This document shows, in pieces, positions 55,333 to 64,000 of a stretch of DNA of 64,000 bases. This DNA comes from Pollenia angustigena. Taxonomy: Eukaryota > Arthropoda > Insecta > Diptera > Polleniidae. Both the position numbers and the translations under genes were made by a program. The stretch covers positions 239,443,803 to 239,507,802 of the forward strand of contig OV884059.1 in assembly GCA_930367215.1 (NCBI GenBank), written 5' to 3'. Numbering within the stretch: the first letter of the stretch is position 1; each line of letters opens with the position of its first letter. The notes under the pieces were generated by a model. It saw only the letters and a list, made by a program, of their open reading frames with translations, searched no databases and was not told the DNA's origin.

Positions 55333-56517
55333 TTCAACGTCGTAAATTGGGACAAACCTACTTTCGTTTACAACATAATTTCTTTTGCAACATAATTTTG
55401 TGCACAACATAATATTTTTCTTTTCATGTTTATTATAAATATTTAACCGCAATGTATCAACAACATTAATGTTTGTATGTATTTCGATTTTAACAGAGGT
55501 AAGAGCTTTAACTCTGTTAACTACATTTACGGTCTTTCGTTATATATCTCTAGCAACGAATGTGCTCTGAGCGTAGTGATATTGTTGTTACATTGTGTGT
55601 AAATCTTTATAAAACAAAAAAAGTTTTTTTTTTGACAAATAAGTAAAATAGCAAATGAAATCAGCAAAACGTAATTAAACATAAACAAAAATTATAACAA
55701 AACAAGATTGATTATCTTGCACCCTAAATTAAGGCATATTCGGTAGTGCATTTATATCAAAAAAGAAAAAAACCCATATCCTTTTCACGTGAACATTGTG
55801 ATAAATATTACCTACCCTTGTAGATTTTAGATTTTAATTAAAAATTTTCTTTTCCTCAAATATTACTTATTTAAATTTTCTCTATACAATAATATCATGA
55901 ATTAAGTTAGTGTTTTTTAAAGATATATTATTTTGTTGGGAAGAGGATTTAAATGGGATGAATAAACTATGTATTTTTTGTTCATAATGAATTAAATTAA
56001 AATAAAAGTGTTTTCTTTGATGATGATGTCGACGATGTTATAAGTGATTAAGAATATTTTAAGTTTGGGTTCTAACGGATATTGGCAACGTTGGAACATT
56101 GGTTTAGGGAGGGTATAGAGCCATGAAGCAGTCAAACTATTAGGAACAAGGAGATATACTTCGTATTTTGTTTTTTTTTATATATCTATAGGGCTTATTT
56201 GGTTTTATTCATAATACATAGGTACATATATCCATACATAGATAGTAATTTGGTTTTTAGTTTTTTTATATAAAGTTTTTAGGGAGTCCACAAATTATTA
56301 TTGTAATACCCGATTACATATGAGAGGTAGGGGACATGAATCCCCCCAGCCCGACTGATTAGCTAGCATGTTAAAGGCTCCCTCGTCCCTTCCATCCATG
56401 CAGGTTATCTTTTTTTCTTTTAATGAGAAAAAACACAAATGTGTAATTTAAATTTCTTTCTTCATGAATTTAAATTAGACAAGACACAAAGGGTGTTCAT
56501 TACAGGTAAGTATATAC
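55333..56517. other. Noncoding stretch
   Basis: No recognised gene. A GC-richer islet at 56330-56405 (TAGGGGACATGAATCCCCCC and CCCTCGTCCCTTCCATCCAT) contains a small GGGG-CCCC hairpin and stands out, but I cannot assign it. Confidence 0.45.
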
Positions 56518-56525
56518 AAAATTAT

Positions 56526-58356
56526 CAGTGTTGCCACTTTGGGGGTAATTACCCGAATTTGGTATAATTTTTACGGTCGTGGGTAGAGCGTGGGTAATTT
56601 CTCTTAGGTGTAATTTAGGTATAATTTAAAATTTTTACTTCAGATGCCCAAATAAAATCAAGATTCGATTTCAATGATAACATTTGAACCAAAGTCTCGG
56701 TTTCTTTTTAAGAAACGACTTCAATTATTAAACAAACATATATTTTCAAATGTTTGGTAATGAATGTCGCAAGATGGACTCTTAGATTTGGATAAGGATG
56801 CCTATTATAGTGATTTAGAACCTGAAGTTTATTGAAAAAAGTTATTCAAACTAAAAACTTGCCTGGGGAAAGAAATTTTACTAATTTAAAGGGTATTTTT
56901 TAAAGCCATGAAACTTAAAATGGTAGACAACACAAAAAGAATTATTTTAATCGCAGATTGATACACGGCATAACAATTTGAAACTGATTTAAAACAAATA
57001 GACACCGCACCGCGCCTGTCCTTGACGAAACGCATTGCAGACCAGAGATCAGCAATGAATCGTTTTTTCGCTACTCATACTGACTCATGCAATTGTAAGT
57101 ATAAGTGCGTAGAAATCATTTAAACTAAACTACTCTGATTCACTCATACTCACAAGAGAAATATTTATGAGTGCGACGTCGACATTATACGCATACTCAT
57201 AAATGACCTCAGCTTGATTTATAATTTCAAGAAACTACTTACAATACTCACAATGATTCAAATCATTTAGCTCATCCATTTACCGTTTTAACACAACAGA
57301 GAAAACACACAACTTAATAATCAGCGCTGCCAGATAAATTTGCCGAAAAATCGTCTACTTCATACATGTTACTTTAGTAAACTGTAATTGCCAAATCGTC
57401 ACTTTGCTATTTCGGGGACAAATCTGGCAGCCTCGCATTTTGCTTCGCCTATACACATTGACTTGAGTAGATTCTAAATCAAACACTACGAATGTTGGTA
57501 AGTATGAGTACGATGAATAAAATGAAAATTTTGAGTGAATATGAGTTTGAATCACATTGGAATAAGTATGAGTGCGTATAAGTACAAGAATTTATGAGTC
57601 ATGATTTAGCTCTACTCACTTTTTCACTACTCATTGCTGATCTCTGTTGCAGACGTCCAATTTTGTTTCTCTTTTTCGAATAAAATGAACAATGTTGACC
57701 TCTAAGACACCGATTGTTGCTGGTTTATCAGCATTAACCACTGACTTCACCACCCTACGGAAAACAATCAATAAGTGTCACATCGCACGGCCTTAAAGTC
57801 TAATTGACAGTTTATTTCTCTAAATCAACACATCGCCTTCATTTGTGAAAAAAGTTGCGTCATTTAAGTCCTGAAGTCACCTTTAAGTTGCGAAAATCGA
57901 TGGCTGATTTTCAAAGTATATTTGGATAATTTGGTGTCGTTGTTCATCATGAGTCTATTAATGATGATATGCCTGATCAAAAAGTGAAAACAGTATGGCA
58001 GTTCGTTTGACAGCTAACCTTTCGTAAGTTCTATGGGGCTAAAAAGCATCCATGATGACAACCTTCCCAAAACATATACCAACCAAATGTGGAAGTTAAA
58101 CTCATTATTTTAGCAGTTTTATTTTATGTTTTATAAATTTGTTTAAGTCTTTAATGTTATTTTTTGTTCATTTAAATAAAATTAACAGTTTTACTAATTT
58201 TGATCTAATTTTAATGAGTTTGTTGTGTTTTTGCTTCTTTGTTAATGTATTTTTATTAAATAAAACTTTAATTTTATATCAGGTGTAATTTCATTTAAAT
58301 CGGGTAATTTTGCTTCATCTCAAGTGTAATTTTAAATCTTGCTGGTGGTAACACTG
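56526..58356 (-). mobile_element. hAT derivative (CAGTGTTGCCA family), copy 2
   Basis: It is flanked by the 8-bp duplication AAAATTAT (56518-56525 and 58357-58364), with ends CAGTGTTGCCACTTTGG and GGTAACACTG. It is the reverse-oriented twin of 30551-31791, with the same mariner-derived fragment (57650-57800). After subtracting the nested 604-bp MITE and its duplication, its length (1,219 bp) is close to copy 1 (1,241 bp). Confidence 0.88.
57043..57646. mobile_element. 604-bp hAT MITE nested in the hAT derivative
   Basis: TIRs CAGAGATCAGCAATGA / TCATTGCTGATCTCTG and the 8-bp duplication TTGCAGAC (57035-57042 and 57647-57654). Copy 1 shows the empty site at 31275-31282. The interior repeats the words ACTCATACT and AGTATGAGT many times near both ends, like hAT subterminal binding sites. 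A further inverted pair, CAGCGCTGCCAGAT (57322) and ATCTGGCAGCCTCG (about 57424-57437), may be a second small MITE inside it. Confidence 0.88.
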
Positions 58357-58409
58357 AAAATTATATTCTCTCTCCCTCTCTCTTTCTGGTTCTATGGGGT
58401 AAGTGTTTT

Positions 58410-58640
58410 AGGCAAGAATCAAAATCTCACTTTCGGATTATTTCATGTACGAATTTTGGATTAAACCCACTTAGAAATTTTTTAATTAATTTCAGTTTTG
58501 AGATTATTTTTAACTCACTTTTACTTGAGTCAATCCCCTTTTCGGATTTTATTAAAAACAGCCTACTTGAATCAAGGATTGTACTTGATTAAAGTAAATC
58601 CGTGCTTACTTCTGTTGACACCGCATCGGCTTGATTTGAT
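58410..58640. repeat. Copy of the 37094-37440 repeat
   Basis: CACTTTCGGATTATTTCATG, TACGAATTTTGGATT, CTTACTTGAGTCAATC-like words, CTACTTGAATCAAGGATTGT and AAATCCGTGCTTAC match the family at 37.1-37.4 kb in diverged form. Confidence 0.55.
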
Positions 58641-58779
58641 TTTATTTTCAGTGTTTGTGCCTATATCTTTGTTAGGGAAACAACCAGATTTAAAATTTTT
58701 TTAAGAATTCTTCGTAAAATTTCGAATTTTGACCAGGGCACTAACTATAATGTGTCCTTTGATGTTATTTATACGGACT

Positions 58780-59480
58780 ATGATAAGGGTAGGTAGAAAT
58801 GGCAGTCAGCATCCCTCTGACGCACTTAGACCCAATGATCCATTGTGATACCATGGAGTTCCACTAAACGGAACCACCACCTCAGAACCAAGCCAGACTT
58901 CTTACGAAGTTTAAAATGGTGACCGGCCCTGTGCAGACGCTGTGTATTTCTGTGTTCAGCGACTTTAGATAGCAAAAGCGAAACGTTCCTCTTGGTCATC
59001 GATAGTAACCCATGGTTCGCCCTTCATTCATCTATCATTAGTATTATCGATAGCTGATCTTCTAAGTTTGAGTTTGCAAAATAGCAGAGACACCCCAAAG
59101 CGTTCCAGATCCAGTACAACCCGTTAGATAGTGCTAAGCCAACACGGTAGCCTGTCCGAGTGTTCACCAGTATATCCCCGTGCCCTGGGACCCATATTAT
59201 ACTGATGTCAAACGGCTCAGCAATCTCGTTTAGAGATAAGCGGCCGCCAAGGGCAGTTGTTGTTCTCTGGGAAAAGGAATCCAATGAATTTTAGGGAAAA
59301 GAAATCCACAGCAGTCGACGACACACCAGATATTCTGAGACAATCTACAGCTTCCTTGATTGCAAGAATCTCCGCCTGAAAAATGCTAAATTAAACCGGA
59401 AGTTTTCGCCATAAATTGAGGCTGAGCCAAATCCACTCGTTCTTGTGACTTAGAGCCATGAAGGTAGAAGTTTATGCTTG
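58780..59480 (-). pseudogene. LINE RNase H domain and 3' end, decayed
   Basis: Minus strand: DILAIKEAVDCLRISGVSST, AVDFFS, then MDSFSQRTTTALGGRLSLNE, FDISIIWVPGHGDILVN (the WVPGH-G-GNE motif of LINE RNase H, with the GNE/D residues mutated). After more breaks, GPVTILNFVR-like tail sequence and the end block GGTATCACAATGGA...GTCTAAGTG follow. RNase H after the RT is typical of I and R1-group LINEs. The RT part is absent. Confidence 0.72.
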
Positions 59481-59499
59481 TTCTCCTTAACGAACTTAA

Positions 59500-60615
59500 C
59501 GAAAACCGTTAATTTGAGACATAAGCGAATTTTATATATTCATATACGATGATGTAGGGTAATAGAAAGAAGAATTAACATTTATATAATTTCAAGTTTA
59601 AATTGAAGGAATAAATGAATATGTGTATGGAATGATTAAAGAAAAATCTTGTTTACCACGACCCACAAAAAAGACATAACCATATTTCGTTTTGTGTTGT
59701 TTAACCACAATCGTTTTGTTTGATATAAAACGACATTGAGATAAACTTTCTGCTGCATACAAATGAATTTCAATACGAGTTTACTTTATGCGTCCCACAT
59801 AGCAGAGTCTGTATCTGTATCAGCTTAAGCGAAAGTGTATTTATCCATATGAAGGAAAGTTTACACAGCAGACGTGCTATTTCACTTCCTTAAAAAGGCA
59901 AAATACAATGGAATTTTAAATGCGAGTTTTTACACAAGAATTTACACTTCATAAACACATTTTTGATCATATCTTTTTATGAGTTTTTGTTTTTTAAGTG
60001 AACAATACTAAGAATCGCTAACAAGTAAACAAATTATTTTTAACACATCTTTAATACTTTATGGATTTTGTTAAGTTTATACTTAAAATACCGGCTGAAA
60101 TTTCCGAGGTTATTTTAAAAAAATTGGTACATATTCTTAAATTTTTGATTTAAGGAAGTCTTTTAAAAATTATGAGAATCGGTCCATACTTTCACAAAGG
60201 CTTCATACAAACTTCTTTTCGAAACAAAGTCTAGTTATTTTAGTATACATCTTTACCTCGACTTACACGAAATGCGTTCCTGAAACAGACACAAATACGA
60301 ATAAATTTAAGAGTTTCTTAAGAAAATTTATTTATTATAAAGTATGTAAATTAAACTCAATTCGTCCCCATTTAATACTTGATCAGGAGTGAATGAATTG
60401 GCAGAAAAATTTCAGCAAATTTTTGGGGATTTTTTTATTATCTACGATTATCATCTAAAGCTTGTTCACATTTTAATTTAAGATTATGCGAGGAATATAT
60501 GTATTAATTTTTCAAGCTAACCGTTAATGGCCGAAAAAATGTTTTTTTTTTGCAGTTTATGATGTGGAATATAGATGATCAAAGTTTTTCATAAATTCTC
60601 AAAGCCGTTTTTGTA
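59500..60615. other. AT-rich noncoding stretch
   Basis: No recognised gene, inverted repeat or repeat copy. Confidence 0.5.
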
Positions 60616-60619
60616 ATAG

Positions 60620-61665
60620 CCCTAAAAGTAGTCCTGTGATAGATCTTTGGTGGAAGAGACCGGTTCTAGCTTTAACACTTTCTATGAATAAGACCTATCA
60701 CTTTAACATGGGGTTGTCATTGGAGGGGGTCAATTGACACCATTTGACCAGTCACAAATCTATTCTCAATGGACGTGTTTAGTGACAGTTACCTAATTGT
60801 AGTATTATTTCAATACGATGTAGTATTTATTTCAATAAAACAACTCCTTGAATTAAATTCAAGAGCCAAATTTTAGAAATTCCCAAAAAATGTATCACAC
60901 CACCGATGAAGACTGTACTGTAATTCATTACTTTTTCTACCTTTTTGTTCTCCATAAACCAGTTACATGATTTGTTCTCCTTTCACTGGTCATGAGTTCT
61001 TTCTTTTTGTACCTGTTCTATTTTCACAACTCCCAGGACCAGTCTGTGGGACCAATTGACACAAATTTCCCGCAGGGAGCATTCAATTGTGATTCGCTTA
61101 TGATTTTGAATTGTGTGTTATATATTTTCTAAAATAAAAAATTATTTATACTATTAAGATTTTTGTATGACGTGCTAAATTCCCAATTTTCCATATTTGA
61201 TAAATACACCGAAATTTATTGTTGAGGGAAAGCTAGCCTCTATGCGCATTTCACTGGTTGCTTAGGCCAGATCATCAGGAAACCTTTTCCAAAGATTTTA
61301 GAAAAGCTAAAAATATTATACAAATAAAACCCTAAAGCGAATAAGAATTTTAAACACTCAAAGTCTTACCTGTAACAATATCAAAGCTTAAACAAAACAC
61401 CAACAATAAACAGTAAGTTTATCTTTTCTTACATTCCCCTACAATTGGTTGGGTTCTTTCCGACTCGAATTGTAGTTGTAAGTGGGTAAAAAGAAAAACC
61501 AAATTAAAAAACAAATTGCTTCATTCTATTGTCTTTGCAAGAAAACAACAAAAAAAAAAAAACCAATTTGGCAATTTAGTTTTCTGCACGGGCACATGCA
61601 AGTATATTATCAAAGTTATTTAAGGGAATACAAAATTTACTATTAAGATTTTTGTATGACGTGCT
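60620..61665 (+). repeat. Interspersed repeat Q, longest copy
   Basis: Order: AGTCCTGTGATAGATCTTTG, CATGGGGTTGTCATTGGAGG, GACCAATTGACACAAATTTC (to 61078), then ATGACGTGCTAAATTCCCA, TTGAGGGAAAGCTAGCCTCT, AAACCCTAAAGCGAATAAGA, ATTCCCCTACAATTGG and CCAATTTGGCAATTTAG. A 27-bp direct repeat (ACTATTAAGATTTTTGTATG then ACGTGCTA) bounds its second half at about 61149 and 61639. No protein was recognised. Confidence 0.7.
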
Positions 61666-62454
61666 ATTTTTGTTTAAAATATTAAAAATAAAAAATCGTG
61701 CAAATAAGGATAATTTTCACGTCCATTGGAAACCAAAATATTCCATACCAATCTTATTCTCTTAACCAAAATTGATTTAAATCGGCCAATTATTAACGAC
61801 AGCTCCAAAACAAATACCACCTCAGAAAAAGTTTTTCAACGATAACTTTATTAAACGCAACAACATGGCAATTTTGTAATGGTGGGCTTAAAGTTGACTA
61901 AAAGTCTAAAAACTCGTTTTAATTTAGAAATCTAGAGAATATGCGGCACAAGAAACTTTTTCCAAGTACGATAATGTTATTTTTGGGGGTTTTTTAGAGC
62001 TCACGAATCTCAAATATGGTACACCCTTCATAAATCTGCCCATACACACTGTAGTGTAGGGGATCATTTAGTCCGACTGGTTTATTTATTTATGACTTTA
62101 TATTAGTTATTCCCAAAAAACAGTTAACTCAGTTTATTCTCTTATTTATACACATTCATTTTCAGACATTTAAGCAATAAATTCCTTAAACTATTTAAAG
62201 AATCCAAATGAGTTTATTAAAGAGTGTCTTTTTCCTGTTTTAAGATTATAAAATCCGACATCTTCTAGTCAAATTATTTACACAAACTGCTAAATATTTC
62301 TGTTCATGTATGTGTGTGTATTTTATTATTTATAGGGAAAGTTTTTAAACCCTGTTGCAAGATTTTTTGATTTTTGTATGAAAAGCTACACTCACAATAT
62401 AAATTACAGTAACGAACTGTAGCTTATTTAAGAAGTATTCCGCTCAGTAATTTT
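61666..62454. other. AT-rich noncoding stretch
   Basis: No recognised gene or repeat copy. Confidence 0.5.
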
Positions 62455-63240
62455 TCAATAAATAAACATTTAAAATCCCAAGCAAATTTTTTTTTAACGG
62501 ATTCTAACGATGATTAAGTTAAAGTCTTCTGCATGTAAAATTAAATGAAAATTAAATTTAAAATTTTTACTGTTAAAAATTCAACCGCAAACTCCGAATT
62601 TTCAGTTATTTTATATAATTTAACTACCAAAAAATAAATTTTTAGGTACCTATAAAAACGATTTGCTGTTTTGTGTTAAAAAATTCCCATATTCTATTTG
62701 TCAAAATTATTAAGTTAAATACATAAAATTTTTAAAGTAAATTAATTGCGAAGCAATATCGGTCATGCTGCTGGTGAGTTATTATTGGGAGTTCTTTTGT
62801 AAAGGGTTAGTACAACAAGTAAAACAAACATGTGAAACGGGGTAAGTATAATAATAATACTCTCTCTCTTTCTCATTAGAAAAATAAGCGGACAGGTAGG
62901 TGTCTGTCTGCTATTTATTTTAGAAATTCGGCTCTTTTGAAGGGTAAACGAAAATTACTGAATTTAATAAAACAACTGAATATTTCTTTGTTTTTAAAGA
63001 ATATGTAGTTAATTTTTATTAACTACATATTACAGATATGAAGTTAATTTATATAAAATGAAAAAGTGAAAATTCATTTGTTTTTAAGGAACATGGGGTT
63101 GAATTTTTGACAGTAAAAATTAAATGAACTTTTCGTTAAAAATAAATGAAAAATAAGTAGACCGGTTTTTAACCGAATTTTCATTTATTTTATATTACAA
63201 TTTCAGTTTATTTTAGATAAAGAATATTGTGGGTGTATAA
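62455..63240 (+). repeat. Foldback-type repeat, copy B, uninterrupted
   Basis: The only continuous copy of the family split at 9204/22218 (copy A) and 50255/51740 (copy C). TTTTTACTGTTAAAAATTCA (about 62565) and TTGAATTTTTGACAGTAAAA (about 63098) are inverted, so the element has imperfect long inverted ends. AAATACAT at 62717-62724 is the empty counterpart of the 13-kb hAT target. No ORF. Confidence 0.78.
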
Positions 63241-63627
63241 TTAAATATGAATTGATATTTAAGTAGAATTGGTGAAATAGGCAATAAAAAGTCATAAAAA
63301 AAATATTGAAATTTTTTTCACAATTAAGAGCAAAAACTCATAGAAATTAAAATGTCAGCTAGCACAGGCGTTTTTTTAGATGCTTGTGTTTAATATACAA
63401 CTCAAAAAATAGCCTTCTGATGATGATTTGACGAGTTACAATAACAAAAACGTCTTCTGTTTTCTACTTTTATTACACGCTCGTCTTTCAATCTTGGCAA
63501 TAAGCGGTGTTGAATTCGCGTTTTGGTTGTTTGTTCAGTATAATTTTTTTTTTTTTTTTTTTGTTAGGACCTGCACTCAGAGGATGACCCATACTAATGC
63601 ATTGTGTTGAATCTAGGAAAATAGGTT
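63241..63627. other. Noncoding stretch
   Basis: AT-rich, with a T run at about 63543-63562. CCTGCACTCAGAGGATGACC (63571-63590) is a GC-richer islet directly before the ORF at 63628. No recognised feature. Confidence 0.45.
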
Positions 63628-63915
63628 ATGGGTAAGAGCAAAAAAGGACTTGAATTTATTCAATCTGAAAGTACGAGGGATGAATTTATCATGAAGTTTA
63701 TTTTAAATACGATCAAAAAAAAAATAAGTACGAACAAGCGTACGAGTTTCGGATATCAGATCTCTAATTTCATCAGAAGACATCCCATTGTAAGTAACGA
63801 TAAAATAGCAAAATACAATCCACATTACGACGGTGTTCAAGAGAATCAATCGAATTGGATCCTAAATTGTCAACTTCGCGCTCTCCAGTACGCGGTCGCA
63901 AAAACTCTTAAATAG
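63628..63915 (+). CDS. Unrecognised 95-aa basic protein ORF
   Basis: It starts at ATG 63628 (MGKSKKGLEFIQSESTRDEF) and ends LRALQYAVAKTLK at TAG 63915. Composition is less AT-biased than most of the window: codons with G or C in the third position are frequent (TCG, GCG, AAG, CGC). A middle section reads KRTSFGYQISNFIRRHP and KIAKYNPHYDGVQENQSNW. No membrane segment or known motif was seen. The GC-richer sequence continues past the stop to the window edge, so this may be one exon or one end of a larger gene or transposon lying to the right. Family unknown. Confidence 0.4.
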   Translation: MGKSKKGLEFIQSESTRDEFIMKFILNTIKKKISTNKRTSFGYQISNFIRRHPIVSNDKIAKYNPHYDGVQENQSNWILNCQLRALQYAVAKTLK

Positions 63916-64000
63916 GCTTTTAAGCACCGGCCCACGCATGAGAGTCTAATTCCACTCGCGGTGATATGAATAGAAAGGAGATTAGATAGAGCGAAGTGTA

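Overview
This window looks like a gene-poor, strongly AT-rich stretch of an insect nuclear genome, probably a higher fly. The evidence is eukaryotic non-LTR retrotransposons, a Penelope-like element, hAT, Transib, piggyBac and mariner DNA transposons, MITEs, a tRNA-promoter SINE and minisatellites, plus the lack of any bacterial-style gene layout. The assignment to Diptera is inference from TE content and base composition. I could not identify a host gene with confidence. One 14-codon exon candidate (54786-54827) and one 95-aa ORF (63628-63915) are unassigned. The window is best read as layers of nested transposons, many delimited here from their own terminal inverted repeats (TIRs) and target-site duplications (TSDs).

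Left part (1-9 kb): a degenerate tandem repeat, a 198-bp hAT MITE, a SINE fragment and two decayed LINE reverse transcriptases (4272-6125 and 6908-8792).

9.2-22.2 kb: a 13-kb hAT element with 8-bp TSDs. Its ends are about 1.75-kb, nearly identical inverted arms, far longer than usual hAT TIRs. It holds a decayed hAT transposase with an intron, two inserted MITEs, a 5'-truncated LINE and an apparently intact two-ORF LINE (15110-19162). The whole element sits in a foldback-type repeat whose uninterrupted relative lies at 62455-63240, with a matching empty target site.

22-36 kb: diverged direct and inverted repeats, a GC-ended 1.5-kb hAT derivative, a Jockey-like LINE with a mutated FADD box, a TTAA-flanked piggyBac-like element, a hAT derivative that splits a mariner remnant, a head-to-head SINE palindrome, and a Penelope-like element (RT plus GIY-YIG) interrupted by an 0.8-kb MITE full of TTGACAAC motifs.

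36-44 kb: two copies of a hairpin MITE, GC-rich minisatellites, repeat copies shared with 6.4 kb and 60-61.6 kb, a mariner remnant and an RTE-like LINE tail.

44.3-48.8 kb: a complete Transib transposon (the superfamily related to RAG1) with a 5-bp CGTCG duplication, matching long TIRs, five 225-bp tandem repeats upstream of the transposase, and a transposase broken only by one apparent frameshift.

48.8-64 kb: a hAT derivative containing a piggyBac MITE, a mariner-like element with an intact DD41D transposase (52142-53251), a second copy of the hAT derivative seen at 30.5 kb (here carrying its own 604-bp hAT MITE), an RNase H LINE remnant, and further repeat copies. The elements do not work together as a pathway. 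The insertion order can be read from which element interrupts which.
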